Assembly: GCF_003057965.1 (NCBI RefSeq)
Contig: NZ_CP020921.1
Coordinates: 1,499,001 to 1,563,000, forward strand
Direction: 5' to 3'
DNA length: 64,000 nt
Origin: Thermodesulfobium acidiphilum
GTDB lineage: Bacteria; Thermodesulfobiota; Thermodesulfobiia; Thermodesulfobiales; Thermodesulfobiaceae
Position 1 is the stretch's first letter. Every line of letters starts with the position of its first letter. The position numbers and the translations under genes are program-made. A model generated the notes under the pieces. That model did not search any database, was not told the DNA's origin, and saw only the letters and a program-made list of their open reading frames with translations. This document shows positions 25,863 to 35,166 of the stretch, in pieces.

Positions 25863-26363
25863 ATGACTAAAACAGAAAGACTAAAAAGCTACGGATGGAA
25901 TTTTGAAGGTAGTATTGCTCACAAAGAATGGAAATTAAATATTGGAGTATCTGACGAACCATACATAGTAGACATGCAAATTGATTTTGAAAACGAGAGA
26001 GCTTACTTTAACGTCAAACATAAAAACATCGAAAAAAAACACGAAGTAGATTTCAAAGAGGCCATCCTTCACGCTACAGAGGGCAATCTTTTTAAAGACT
26101 TGCAAAATCCATTTAAAGAAGAAATAATCCTATCGTATAAAGATGGTAAAGATATCGAAATCCAGATTACAAAGGTACTTAGTCCAAAATTCAAATCAAT
26201 AATGTTTGATGAAGGAGGAGAAGAATATTTCATTAGAAAGATAAAGAAATTAGGACAATCATTTATAGAATCCTATGAGAAAATAGACAAAGGCGATGTC
26301 GAGAACATATTAAGTAAAGGCCAAAACGAAAGGGAAAGTTTAATATCAAAATTTTTAGAATAA
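25863..26363 (+). CDS. Conserved-looking hypothetical protein, 166 aa
   Basis: Soluble, charged protein (TERLKSYGWNFEGSIAHKEW at the start). No membrane segment, signal peptide or motif that I recognise. Predicted beta strands in the first half, helices in the last third. It precedes the CLC channel by 14 bases and is probably cotranscribed with it. Ribosome site AAGGGG partly lies after the terminator above. Confidence 0.7.
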   Translation: MTKTERLKSYGWNFEGSIAHKEWKLNIGVSDEPYIVDMQIDFENERAYFNVKHKNIEKKHEVDFKEAILHATEGNLFKDLQNPFKEEIILSYKDGKDIEIQITKVLSPKFKSIMFDEGGEEYFIRKIKKLGQSFIESYEKIDKGDVENILSKGQNERESLISKFLE

Positions 26364-26377
26364 CTTAGGAGGCACTT

Positions 26378-28132
26378 TTGAACAGACTGATTGATATGGA
26401 CGAAGAACAAGTCCAATATATAAAGAAGTGGGGATTCTTAAGCGTCATAATAGGAATTGCTGGCGGACTGGGCGCAATATTTTTCTACAGCGCTATACAA
26501 TTTTGTACGTATTTATTTCTGGGTCTCAGTGCAGGATGCTATCCTCCTTCTCCTGCAGGAGAAGGAGTTACAAAGATAGTCCCCATATTAAGGTATTGGA
26601 TGATTCCAGTATCTACTACAATTGGTGGTCTTTTAAGTGGCTTCTTGGTTTATAAGTTCGCACCAGAAGCAGAGGGACATGGCACAGACGCAGCAATTGA
26701 CGCATTTCACAACAAAAAGGGGATAATACGAAAACGCATCCCCCTTATAAAAACAATTGCATCGGCAATAACAATTGGAAGCGGAGGGAGCGCAGGAAGA
26801 GAGGGTCCCACAGCACAAATAGCAGCAGGAATAGGCTCAATAGTAGCACAAAGCTTAAATTTGAGCGTTAAGGACAGACGACTTGCGGTAGTAGTTGGGA
26901 TAGGAGCAGGAATAGGTTCAATTTTCAAAGCCCCACTTGGCGGAGCGCTTCTGAGCACTGAAATACTTTATTTAGATGGCTTCGAGATAGACGCACTTAT
27001 ACCATCTTTCGTTGCATCCTTGATAGGGTATGTAATATTTGCTTCTTATAAAGGATACACTCCAATATTTGGCAAATTCCCTACTAATTACTCTTTTTCC
27101 CCTCAAAGCCTTGTATATTTTGCTATTCTCGGTTTATTATGCGGCCTTATCGGAATTCTATATACAAAAACTTTTTATGGAACAACAGCTTTATTTAAAA
27201 AAATAAAGATTCCTAACACCTTCAAACCTGCAATAGGAGGTCTAATTGTTGGGCTAATCGGCATGTTATATCCGCAAATTCTTAGCATGGGCTATGGTTG
27301 GATTCAAATAGGAATGAATAACTCAATTCCATTAGAAATTGTAATAGCTATAATTTTTCTAAAAATAATCGCGACGTCTCTAACAATAGGCTCAGGGGGA
27401 AGCGGCGGCGTTTTTGCGCCAGGGCTATTTATTGGCAGTATGGTTGGACTTGCCTTATGGAAGATCATTAGCTTGTCACCTCTTCACATTTCATATATAC
27501 CAGAGGTTTTTATGGTTATAGGCATGATGGCACTGTTCGGAGGAGTAGCAAGATGCCCTCTTGCAGTAATGTTTATGGTTAGCGAAATGACAGGCGGATA
27601 TGTACTAACGATTCCTGCGATGATAGCAGTTGCCATATCGTACGTCATAGTTGGTAAAAATACTATATATAAGAGCCAGGTAAAATCACCATCCGAATCT
27701 CCAGCCCACAAATTTGACTACTATAAGCCTATTCTTGACAAGATAAAAACAAAAGAAATATTAATAAAAGATGTCCCTATTGTAACTGAGGAAGACAGTA
27801 TAAAAGCTGCCGCAGAAACTTTAAAAAAACACAAGATATCAGGAATGCCTGTTTGCTCGGCTCAAAACAATTCATTAGTTGGTGTTGTTTGTAATCAGGA
27901 TCTATTAAACAACTGCGAAGGAGGAAAGGATAAAAAAGTTGCAGATATAATGAATTCACCTGCAATAATAATATCCCCAGAGGATAGCCTTTACAATGCC
28001 CTATCTTTAATGTATAAAAACGACATATCTTTTTTGCCAGTTGTAGATAAAAACGTACTATTGGGCATGATTACGAGAGAAAAAGTATTAGAAACTTACT
28101 TTAATAATATCGGCAAAGAAAGTTCAGAATAA
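26378..28132 (+). CDS. CLC-type chloride channel/exchanger with CBS pair
   Basis: 584 aa from TTG 26378 (AGGAGG 5 bases upstream). CLC anion-path motifs: GSGGSAGREGPTAQI, including the gating glutamate of GREGP; GAGIGSIFKAPLGGALLSTE; GSGGSGGVFAPGLFIG. The glutamate gate suggests an H+/Cl- exchanger or gated channel. Two C-terminal CBS domains start near residue 455 (IKDVPIVTEEDSIKAAAETL) and near 525 (IMNSPAIIISPEDSLYNALS), which usually sense adenine nucleotides. Confidence 0.94.
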   Translation: MNRLIDMDEEQVQYIKKWGFLSVIIGIAGGLGAIFFYSAIQFCTYLFLGLSAGCYPPSPAGEGVTKIVPILRYWMIPVSTTIGGLLSGFLVYKFAPEAEGHGTDAAIDAFHNKKGIIRKRIPLIKTIASAITIGSGGSAGREGPTAQIAAGIGSIVAQSLNLSVKDRRLAVVVGIGAGIGSIFKAPLGGALLSTEILYLDGFEIDALIPSFVASLIGYVIFASYKGYTPIFGKFPTNYSFSPQSLVYFAILGLLCGLIGILYTKTFYGTTALFKKIKIPNTFKPAIGGLIVGLIGMLYPQILSMGYGWIQIGMNNSIPLEIVIAIIFLKIIATSLTIGSGGSGGVFAPGLFIGSMVGLALWKIISLSPLHISYIPEVFMVIGMMALFGGVARCPLAVMFMVSEMTGGYVLTIPAMIAVAISYVIVGKNTIYKSQVKSPSESPAHKFDYYKPILDKIKTKEILIKDVPIVTEEDSIKAAAETLKKHKISGMPVCSAQNNSLVGVVCNQDLLNNCEGGKDKKVADIMNSPAIIISPEDSLYNALSLMYKNDISFLPVVDKNVLLGMITREKVLETYFNNIGKESSE

Positions 28133-28135
28133 AGT

Positions 28136-28163
28136 TTGCAAATGTTAAATTATTTGATATAAT
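28136..28163 (+). promoter_or_regulatory. Promoter of the tRNA cluster
   Basis: TTGCAA at 28136-28141 and TATAAT at 28158-28163, 16 bases apart, with the first tRNA starting 24 bases later. Confidence 0.7.
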
Positions 28164-28186
28164 TCAAATACATAAAATGTTTATTA

Positions 28187-28261
28187 GCGGGCGTAGTTCA
28201 ATGGTAGAGCATCGGCTTCCCAAGCCGAGGGTTGAGGGTTCGAGCCCCTTCGCCCGCTCCA
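28187..28261 (+). tRNA. tRNA-Gly(CCC)
   Basis: Acceptor stem GCGGGCG/CGCCCGC, anticodon loop TTCCCAA giving CCC, T-arm with GGTTCGAGCC, and encoded CCA at the end. First of three clustered tRNAs. Confidence 0.95.
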
Positions 28262-28269
28262 GTTAATAT

Positions 28270-28344
28270 GGCGACGTGGCCAAGCGGTAAGGCAAGGGCC
28301 TGCAAAGCCCTCATTCCCCAGTTCGAATCTGGGCGTCGCCTCCA
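28270..28344 (+). tRNA. tRNA-Cys(GCA)
   Basis: Acceptor GGCGACG/CGTCGCC, anticodon loop CTGCAAA giving GCA, T-loop GTTCGAATC, encoded CCA. Confidence 0.95.
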
Positions 28345-28353
28345 AAATCAAAT

Positions 28354-28438
28354 GCCGGGGTGGCGAAATGGCAGACGCAACGGACTTAAAATCCGTCGGG
28401 CATCCCCCGTGTGGGTTCGAGTCCCACCCCCGGCACCA
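28354..28438 (+). tRNA. tRNA-Leu(TAA)
   Basis: Acceptor GCCGGGG/CCCCGGC, anticodon loop CTTAAAA giving TAA, long variable arm as expected for leucine, encoded CCA. Confidence 0.95.
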
Positions 28439-28490
28439 TTTTATCTTGTAGAATAAAGATTTAAAAAAATAAAATTTTAGGGAAGTAAAA

Positions 28491-28937
28491 ATGAGCGACA
28501 AAGTAAAAGTTGGGATAATTATTTGCGATCGCTACAGGTCGTGTGCAGGGGGCAAGTGTTTTAGGTCTTTGCAAGATCGAGAAGGTGCCTTCTCGATCTA
28601 CAAGGACAAGGAAGTTGAGATTGCTGGATATACCTCATGCGGCGGTTGTCCGGGCGGAAATATTGAATATGCACCTGAAGAGATGATAAAAAATGGCGTC
28701 AATGCGATTCACCTTGCAACTGGACTAATTGTAGGCTATCCTCCATGCCCGTACATCAATTACTTCAAATCTTTTATAGAAGAAAAATATAAGATCCCGG
28801 CAGTAATAGGTACACATCCTATTCCAGAAAAATACCTTAAAACACACTCAAAATTGGGGACATACGATAACCAAGAATGGCGTGAAATAATTAAGCTAAC
28901 CTTAACCAATGAAAAAGTTCGCCTATCTTACGACTAA
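28491..28937 (+). CDS. CGGC domain protein
   Basis: 148 aa. The name-giving motif is present (YTSCGGCPGGNIEYAPEEM), with further cysteines in CDRYRSCAGGKCF and YPPCPY. The family is cysteine-rich, predicted to bind a metal or cluster, and is typical of strict anaerobes. ATG 28491 follows AGGGAAG. It stands alone after the tRNAs. Function unknown. Confidence 0.85.
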   Translation: MSDKVKVGIIICDRYRSCAGGKCFRSLQDREGAFSIYKDKEVEIAGYTSCGGCPGGNIEYAPEEMIKNGVNAIHLATGLIVGYPPCPYINYFKSFIEEKYKIPAVIGTHPIPEKYLKTHSKLGTYDNQEWREIIKLTLTNEKVRLSYD

Positions 28938-28968
28938 AAATTTTTAATAAACAATCCACTTTGTCAAG

Positions 28969-29019
28969 CGAATACTTTTTATGGATATTTATGCCAAGAA
29001 ACGCTATAAAAAGTATTCG
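28969..29019 (+). repeat. Long inverted repeat before ABC exporter operon
   Basis: Perfect 14-bp arms (28969-28982 CGAATACTTTTTAT and 29006-29019) with 23 bases between, ending 7 bases before the exporter ATG, where no ribosome site is seen. As RNA it would hide the start region; as DNA it could be an operator; it may also end the CGGC transcript. Confidence 0.6.
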
Positions 29020-29026
29020 AAGTTAG

Positions 29027-29902
29027 ATGAGCGTTATTCAAGTTGAATCATTAACAAAATATTATAAAAAGCTAAAAGTCCTTGAAGGGATTAGCTTCTC
29101 GTTGGAAGAAGGGCAGATATTCTCTCTCATTGGACCAAACGGTTCAGGAAAGACCACGCTTACAAAAATAATATCTGGTTTTTCAAAAGCTAACTCTGGA
29201 AAGATAAAAATCTTTGGAAGAAGCACAGATGAGTTTAAAAAAATAAAAAATAAAATTGGTTTGGTTCCTCAAGAAAACAATTTAGACCAAGACATCAATG
29301 TACTTGAAAACCTTATAGTACACTCAGAACTATGTGGCTTAAACATAAAAATTGCTAAAGAGAGATCTTTAAATCTGCTGCAGAAATTCGGACTTGATAA
29401 ATATAAACACGAAGATATAAGAAATCTCTCTGGCGGCACAAAAAGAAAGATTATGCTTTTAAGGGCACTTTTAACCGATCCCAAGCTATTAATCCTGGAT
29501 GAACCTACTGTTGGACTTGATCCATCTATCAGAAGACAATTTTGGGATATAATAATCGGTTTAAAATCCCAAAACGTATCAACAATATTTACTACACACT
29601 ATATGGAAGAAGCAAGTTTTTTGGCAGATACAATTGCCTTTCTAAATAAGGGTAAGTTGATTTTAAGCGGAAATCCGCAGGATCTTATAAAAAATATCCT
29701 TGAAAATTTTGTATTTGAAATAAAAAAAAGGATATCAATTGAAAGCTACAAAAGTTATATATATGAAGACAAAACCTTTATTTTCACGTCAAACAAAGAA
29801 GGTTTGCTTTCAAAGCTAAAATTATTTGGGATAGAACCATGTACAATAAGAGAAACTACTCTTGACGATCTCTTTTTGTATCTTACTGGAGAAAAAGTTT
29901 GA
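29027..29902 (+). CDS. ABC-2 exporter ATPase (NodI/DrrA-like)
   Basis: 291 aa. Walker A GPNGSGKTT, Q-loop VPQENNLD, signature LSGGTKRK, Walker B LLILDEPTVGLDPS, switch TTHYMEEAS, and a DrrA-like C-terminal extension. Overlaps the permease start by 4 bases. Exports a lipid, drug or polysaccharide; substrate not deducible. Confidence 0.92.
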   Translation: MSVIQVESLTKYYKKLKVLEGISFSLEEGQIFSLIGPNGSGKTTLTKIISGFSKANSGKIKIFGRSTDEFKKIKNKIGLVPQENNLDQDINVLENLIVHSELCGLNIKIAKERSLNLLQKFGLDKYKHEDIRNLSGGTKRKIMLLRALLTDPKLLILDEPTVGLDPSIRRQFWDIIIGLKSQNVSTIFTTHYMEEASFLADTIAFLNKGKLILSGNPQDLIKNILENFVFEIKKRISIESYKSYIYEDKTFIFTSNKEGLLSKLKLFGIEPCTIRETTLDDLFLYLTGEKV

Positions 29903-30645
29903 TACCATTTTTAATAATATTCAAAAGAAATATTATCTCATTTAAAAAGCGAGCCTGGGGCACATTGATAAGTGGGATAGATCCTTTACTTTTTCTTTTA
30001 GCCTTTGGCTTTGGTATAGGAAAATTTATTCCCAGTGTTGAGGGTTTATCTTATGTTGAATTTATAGCGCCTGCAATGGTTGTTATAAGCGTTTTATACG
30101 GTTCATTTTTTGAAACAACTTACAATGCCTTTGTAAGGATGTATTACGAAAACATATATACAGCCTGGCTATCTACAAACGCTACAGTAAAAGACATTGT
30201 TTTGGGGGAAATGCTTTGGGGGGCTTTTAGAGGAACGCTATATGCAATAATAGTAATTTTTGTCTTGTCTTGTTTTGGATTAATAAAAAATTTAAGCTTT
30301 TTAATAATAATTTTAGTTTTGCCACTTCTTGGGTTAACGTTTGCATCAATTGGCATGTTTTTTACTTCAGTAGTGCCTAATATAATGTTTTTTGATTATC
30401 TTTATTTTGTATACATAAATCCAATGATATTGTTCTCTGGAACATATTTCCCTATTAATATATTACCAATATTTCTAAAAATAATTCTAAAAACTCTTTT
30501 TCCTTTATATTATGCAGTGAAGATTTCAAGAGAATTTTATCTTGGTCAATCACTAGACATAATAAATATAATAATATTGTTGATAATAACAGTAATCTTC
30601 ACAATTTTGGGAATCAAGTTTTTAAAAATTAGGTTGATAAATTAG
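29899..30645 (+). CDS. ABC-2 exporter permease (NodJ/DrrB-like)
   Basis: 248 aa, six membrane segments, TTG start overlapping the ATPase stop. The family pattern SFFETTYNAFVRMYYENIYTAWLSTNATVKDIVLGEMLWGA and the late FSGTYFPINILP are typical of NodJ/DrrB permeases. Its last 4 bases overlap the end of the convergent DUF202 gene. Confidence 0.9.
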   Translation: MIPFLIIFKRNIISFKKRAWGTLISGIDPLLFLLAFGFGIGKFIPSVEGLSYVEFIAPAMVVISVLYGSFFETTYNAFVRMYYENIYTAWLSTNATVKDIVLGEMLWGAFRGTLYAIIVIFVLSCFGLIKNLSFLIIILVLPLLGLTFASIGMFFTSVVPNIMFFDYLYFVYINPMILFSGTYFPINILPIFLKIILKTLFPLYYAVKISREFYLGQSLDIINIIILLIITVIFTILGIKFLKIRLIN

Positions 30646-31028
30646 CGATGAATAAATACACTATACCCCAAAATACTCAAAACAAAGATTACTATAAGCG
30701 TATAAAAAATATAAATAAAAGCATTCGATCTATACTCTCCCAATTCAATTCTTCTTTTCACAACGATATAATCTATGAGCCCGACAATAACAGTTAAAAA
30801 AGAAAGCCCCGCAAAAACAACAGCCACCCAATAAAGATATAGACTCTTCTCTTCAGGGATGCCAAATGTGGGACCAAGATAGTGGATAAAGAGATCGAAT
30901 CTATCAAGGAGAACGCTAAACGCCATCAATCCAAGTGATGTCCTAATCCAGGAAAGAAGCGTTCTGACAGCAGCCATACTTTCTTTGGCATCTTCTTCTT
31001 TTATATTATTTTTTCTTCCAAGAAACAA
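30642..31028 (-). CDS. DUF202 (YidH-like) membrane protein
   Basis: 128 aa, three membrane segments. N-terminal AAVRTLLSWIRTSLGLMAFS is the DUF202 signature (R-T-x-L-x-W-I-R-T). Function unknown. Second of two tandem DUF202 genes that are different in sequence. Confidence 0.85.
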   Translation of the reverse strand: MFLGRKNNIKEEDAKESMAAVRTLLSWIRTSLGLMAFSVLLDRFDLFIHYLGPTFGIPEEKSLYLYWVAVVFAGLSFLTVIVGLIDYIVVKRRIELGEYRSNAFIYIFYTLIVIFVLSILGYSVFIHR

Positions 31029-31051
31029 GTTATTAACCTCTTTTTAATGAA

Positions 31052-31459
31052 CTATGCCCTTATAAGAACAAATAAAACCAAAACCAATAAAACAGCTACA
31101 ACGAAAGACATATATCCTATATGGTATTCTGGAGAACATTGAAAATATCCTGCTCTTATCTTTCTTACATTTTGGACATAGTCTATTGCACCAGCAAGTA
31201 TTGTGCAAACTGACATCAAGAGAAGTAAGATAACAATTATATGTATTGAACCTACCGTCCCCCTTATGTATGAAGAAATACCTGGTTGAGTTTGAAGCCA
31301 AACATCTACTTTATCAAGAGCAATACCAAAACCCAACATATTAAAAGCTGTCCTGACCCATGCCAAAAATGTCCTGACAGCAGCCATCGCAAATCTTGGA
31401 TCCACATAAGTCATCCTATCTTCTTCAAGACGAAGAATTTTTCTAAGAAGATTCATCAA
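31052..31459 (-). CDS. DUF202 (YidH-like) membrane protein
   Basis: 135 aa, three membrane segments, signature AAVRTFLAWVRTAFNMLGFG. 23 bases separate it from the second DUF202 gene, so they are an operon and may form a heteromer. Confidence 0.85.
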   Translation of the reverse strand: MMNLLRKILRLEEDRMTYVDPRFAMAAVRTFLAWVRTAFNMLGFGIALDKVDVWLQTQPGISSYIRGTVGSIHIIVILLLLMSVCTILAGAIDYVQNVRKIRAGYFQCSPEYHIGYMSFVVAVLLVLVLFVLIRA

Positions 31460-31613
31460 CTTTACTTCACCCCATACTATATAAATTTAATTAATTATAA
31501 AACAAAAATTATTTTATATGAAATAAAGTTTATCAAATAATAAATATTAACAAAATTTAACTTTTGCATATATAATATGCACTAATATACTGCAGAAAAG
31601 GGTGTGTATAACG

Positions 31614-33071
31614 ATGGAAAGAAAAATAAAAAAGGTACTTATTGCAAATCGAGGAGTTAGTGCAGTAAGGGTGATGCACACATGCAGAGATAAAAAGATC
31701 CCAACTACAGCTGTATATAGTACTCCTGATAGATTGGGATTACACGTGCTCTCATCTGATTCTGCAGTACATATCGGAGAAGCTCCACCAATAAAATCCT
31801 ATCTAAATATGGATGCAATAATTGAGGCAGCTTTAAAAACTGGATGCAATGCTGTGCACCCAGGATGGGGATTTCTCTCAGAAAATCACATATTTGCTCA
31901 AAGAGTTATAGATGCAGGACTTATATGGATCGGGCCAAAGCCAAAAGTTATAAAATCTATGGGAGATAAGATAGAGGCAAAAAAATGGGCAAAACGTGCA
32001 AATGTTCCTGTAATACCCGGCATAGACAATGCCAAAAGTTATGAAGAAATTATAAATTGGATGAAGGAAGAAGATGTATCTTTCCCAATTTTAGTTAAAG
32101 CCTCAGCTGGCGGCGGAGGCAAGGGCATGCTAAAGGTTGAAAAGACAGAGGACATCCAAAGCGCATTTACCCAGGTAAAATCTGAAGCACTTAAGTCCTT
32201 TGGTGATGATAAAGTTCTTGTAGAAAAATACATAGAAAGAGGAAGGCATATAGAAGTCCAAATTATAGCCGATGAATATGGCTCTATATGTCATCTTTTC
32301 GAAAGAGAATGCACAATTCAAAGGAGAAATCAAAAAATCATTGAAGAAACACCATCTCCAAGCCTTGACGACACTCTCAGACAAGAAATATGTTTTACAG
32401 CAGTAAGGTTTATGAGAGAGATTGGTTATACATCTGCTGGAACAGTAGAATTTTTATACGACTCAAACACAAAAAAATTCTATTTTCTCGAAGTAAATAC
32501 AAGGCTTCAGGTGGAACATGGTATTACAGAACTCTCAACTGGACTTGATATTGTGAGCTTAATGATAGACATAGCGGAAGGTAAAAAATTACCTTTCAAC
32601 CAATCAGACATACATCAAAATAGGTGGTCAATAGAGTGTAGGTTAAACGCTGAAGACCCTAAAAACTTCTCTCCATCTTTCGGAAGAATCACAAGACTTC
32701 AGGTTCCACATGGACCAGGTATAAGAATTTCTCCTGGCGCATATGAGGGTGCATCCATACCTCCCTTTTATGATTCAATGTTTATGCTCTTAATTAGTGC
32801 TGGAGCAGATAGAACAGATGCAATAAGAACAATGGACAGGGCCTTATCTAGAGGATTAAGAGTTGAAGGAGTTAAGACAATTGCTCCACTTCTTCTTAGT
32901 ATACTAAGGCACCCAAAATTTATTTCGGGAGAGTTTTCAACTAGATTCATCGAAGAACATATGGACGAATTGGTATCATCTTTCAAAGAAAGAGACCCGG
33001 AAGATGAAGTCTTAAAGATTGCCCGTTACGTTGCAGAAATAAGCGCACTTGGCCAACAAAAGTGGATGTGA
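31614..33071 (+). CDS. pycA: Biotin carboxylase subunit (pyruvate carboxylase A type)
   Basis: 485 aa from ATG 31614 (AAGGGTG upstream). ATP-grasp carboxylase: KVLIANRGVSAVRVMHTC, HPGWGFLSEN, VKASAGGGGKGM, FERECTIQRRNQKIIEETPSP and EVNTRLQVEHG, with the catalytic residues of the family. Carboxylates biotin on the partner protein using ATP and bicarbonate. 9 bases precede the carboxyltransferase gene. The usual E-x-P is varied in places, as in its partner. Confidence 0.88.
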   Translation: MERKIKKVLIANRGVSAVRVMHTCRDKKIPTTAVYSTPDRLGLHVLSSDSAVHIGEAPPIKSYLNMDAIIEAALKTGCNAVHPGWGFLSENHIFAQRVIDAGLIWIGPKPKVIKSMGDKIEAKKWAKRANVPVIPGIDNAKSYEEIINWMKEEDVSFPILVKASAGGGGKGMLKVEKTEDIQSAFTQVKSEALKSFGDDKVLVEKYIERGRHIEVQIIADEYGSICHLFERECTIQRRNQKIIEETPSPSLDDTLRQEICFTAVRFMREIGYTSAGTVEFLYDSNTKKFYFLEVNTRLQVEHGITELSTGLDIVSLMIDIAEGKKLPFNQSDIHQNRWSIECRLNAEDPKNFSPSFGRITRLQVPHGPGIRISPGAYEGASIPPFYDSMFMLLISAGADRTDAIRTMDRALSRGLRVEGVKTIAPLLLSILRHPKFISGEFSTRFIEEHMDELVSSFKERDPEDEVLKIARYVAEISALGQQKWM

Positions 33072-33080
33072 GGTGAGGTT

Positions 33081-35099
33081 ATGTCTGAATATATTTTTGT
33101 CAAACCTGGAATGAGTCCTTCAGAAGTAGTAAAGAGCGTCAGAAATCTAAATGGGGTTTGTTTTACTTCCACAGGCATGAGAGATGCAGGTCAATCAGAT
33201 TTTAAGAATAGACACAGAATCTATGATCTTAAAACACTTGCGCCACTTTATAACAAAATGGGTCTTTTCAGTTCAGAATGTCATGGGGGCGCAAGATGGC
33301 ATGTGGGGGTAATGAACAGAAAAGAATCGCCCTTTGAAGAAATAGAGATATACAGAGAATTAATGCCTAATGTATTACTTCAAACCCTAGTAAGAGAAAC
33401 CAATCTTTGGGGATACAGACCGTATCCAAAAAACGTAATCGAATATGTTGTTTCTAAAGTTGATATTGACGTTTGGAGATGCTTTTCCTTTTTAAATGAC
33501 ATAAGAAACATGAAAACAGTTGCAGAGGTAGTAATGAGTAGAGGAAAGCTTTTCGAACCTGCAATCTCGTTTACCGAGGTAGAATGGGCTACAAACGAAT
33601 ATTATCTAAAAACAGTCGATGAAATTGTTTCTCTTTGTTCTGGAATAAATGAAATAATACTATGCATAAAGGATATGGCAGGAGTTGGTAGCCCAAAAAG
33701 AATATATAGCTTAATAGATTCTATAAAACAAAAATATCCAGACCTGGTAATTCACTACCACAGACATACTACAGATGGACTTGCTCTTCCGGCATACCTT
33801 GCAGCAGCCCAAGCAGGTGCAAAAATAATAGACGTAGAGGAAGACTCATTAGTTAGGTTTTACGGACAACCTCCAATTATGAGCACCTATGCATACCTTA
33901 CAGAATCTGGAATAAACGTTCACCTAAACACCAAGGCAGCTTTTGAGGCAATTCAAACAGTAAGAGAATGGATAAAGCATTACGAATGGGCTGAGTCCCC
34001 CTTTAAAGGGTTTGACTATTTTGTAACTAAACACAAAATGCCTGGTGGAGCTTTTCCTAGTTCTTTTGAACAAGCTCAAAAAGGCGGTTTTTTAAACCTA
34101 ATGCCACATATATTAAAATTAATGTCTCTTTACAATAGAATAGTTAAATATTTTGATGTAACTCCTGGATCGCAAATAACCTGGGTTACGTGTAGCGGAA
34201 TAATTAATAGATATTCAAAAGAGAGAGGTGAAGCTGGAGTAACTCATATCATAAGACTTTTAGAAAAATTCGTTGAAGAAAAGAATTGTAAATTTGAAGA
34301 AATGAACGATGAAGAAAAAAATGAATTGTTAGAACTTTTTAAAAATGCGCCAGGCGATTTTAAGAATTTGCTTCTCGGACTTTATGGAAAACTTCCTGTA
34401 GGATGGCCTGATGATTGGGTTTATCAAAGCACTTTTTCAGATGAATGGGAAGAAAAAATAAAATCAAGAGTTGACGTGTCGCCATTAGAACATATTGAAG
34501 AAGAGGATCTAGAAAGAACAAGAGAAGAGTTGAAAGAAAAAATTTCAAGATTACCTTCAGAAGAAGAGTTTATTCTTTATCTAATGCACCCAAAGGATGC
34601 TATAGAAATGATTAATTTTAGAGAAAAATATGGAGATGCTCCAATAGTACTTCCAACAAACGTTTTTATCAACGGATTGAAGAATCCAGGAGATAAAGTA
34701 GAATTTACTTTCTCTGAAAAGCCTTATACCCTTGAATTAGTTTCTATAGGGAAAGAACATGAAGGCATTATTCACGTAGTTATGGAGGTAAACAACAAAA
34801 CTAGAGTATATAAAGTCGAAACGCCAAGAGCAAAGAAAAAGGAAATTAGATTTGCAAAAGGTTCTAATGAGCTTGGTTCTCCCATCAATGGTAATATCTG
34901 GAGACTTGGTAATCCAAAAAGAGACCCTATAAAAGTAGGAGACATATACCACAAAGGTGAAGAAATAGCAAATCTCGAAGCTATGAAAATGGAAACCCCC
35001 CTTCTTGCGCCATTTGACTGCATGATAAAAGAAATATGTGTAAATCTTAACGAAAGTGTGGTAGAAAACCAGCTTCTATTTGTACTAAAACAAATTTAA
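33081..35099 (+). CDS. pycB: Carboxyltransferase plus biotinyl subunit (PycB/OadA type, divergent)
   Basis: 672 aa. An HMGL-like TIM barrel starts with TGMRDAGQSDFKNRHRIYDL, has metal ligands in IHYHRHTTDG and the carbamate lysine in CIKDMAGVGSPKR; then a conserved carboxylase domain and a C-terminal biotin domain with K636 in EAMKMETP. Most enzymes have RDAHQSLLATR and EVWGGATFD; here RDAGQSDF and ECHGGARWH. The substrate could be pyruvate, giving oxaloacetate for CO2 fixation, but the changes near the active site leave this open. Confidence 0.85.
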   Translation: MSEYIFVKPGMSPSEVVKSVRNLNGVCFTSTGMRDAGQSDFKNRHRIYDLKTLAPLYNKMGLFSSECHGGARWHVGVMNRKESPFEEIEIYRELMPNVLLQTLVRETNLWGYRPYPKNVIEYVVSKVDIDVWRCFSFLNDIRNMKTVAEVVMSRGKLFEPAISFTEVEWATNEYYLKTVDEIVSLCSGINEIILCIKDMAGVGSPKRIYSLIDSIKQKYPDLVIHYHRHTTDGLALPAYLAAAQAGAKIIDVEEDSLVRFYGQPPIMSTYAYLTESGINVHLNTKAAFEAIQTVREWIKHYEWAESPFKGFDYFVTKHKMPGGAFPSSFEQAQKGGFLNLMPHILKLMSLYNRIVKYFDVTPGSQITWVTCSGIINRYSKERGEAGVTHIIRLLEKFVEEKNCKFEEMNDEEKNELLELFKNAPGDFKNLLLGLYGKLPVGWPDDWVYQSTFSDEWEEKIKSRVDVSPLEHIEEEDLERTREELKEKISRLPSEEEFILYLMHPKDAIEMINFREKYGDAPIVLPTNVFINGLKNPGDKVEFTFSEKPYTLELVSIGKEHEGIIHVVMEVNNKTRVYKVETPRAKKKEIRFAKGSNELGSPINGNIWRLGNPKRDPIKVGDIYHKGEEIANLEAMKMETPLLAPFDCMIKEICVNLNESVVENQLLFVLKQI

Positions 35100-35111
35100 A
35101 AATTTAATAAT

Positions 35112-35160
35112 AAAGAAAGAAGAGCCGCGCCTGTTATTACAGTACTCACGGCTCTTTCTT
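35112..35160. terminator. Terminator shared by pycB and hcp
   Basis: AAGAGCCG-type arm at 35112-35127 pairs with 35149-35160 (CGGCTCTTTCTT), giving T-rich tails on both strands between convergent genes. Confidence 0.8.
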
Positions 35161-35166
35161 AAACGG

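Noticed and set aside
28184-28501. Two ORFs across the tRNA region on both strands
   Set aside because: They translate the three tRNA genes and contain typical spurious tRNA-derived peptides.
31566-31580. GCATAT/ATATGC dyad before pycA
   Set aside because: It coincides with a TATAAT box in AT-rich sequence and is short enough to arise by chance.
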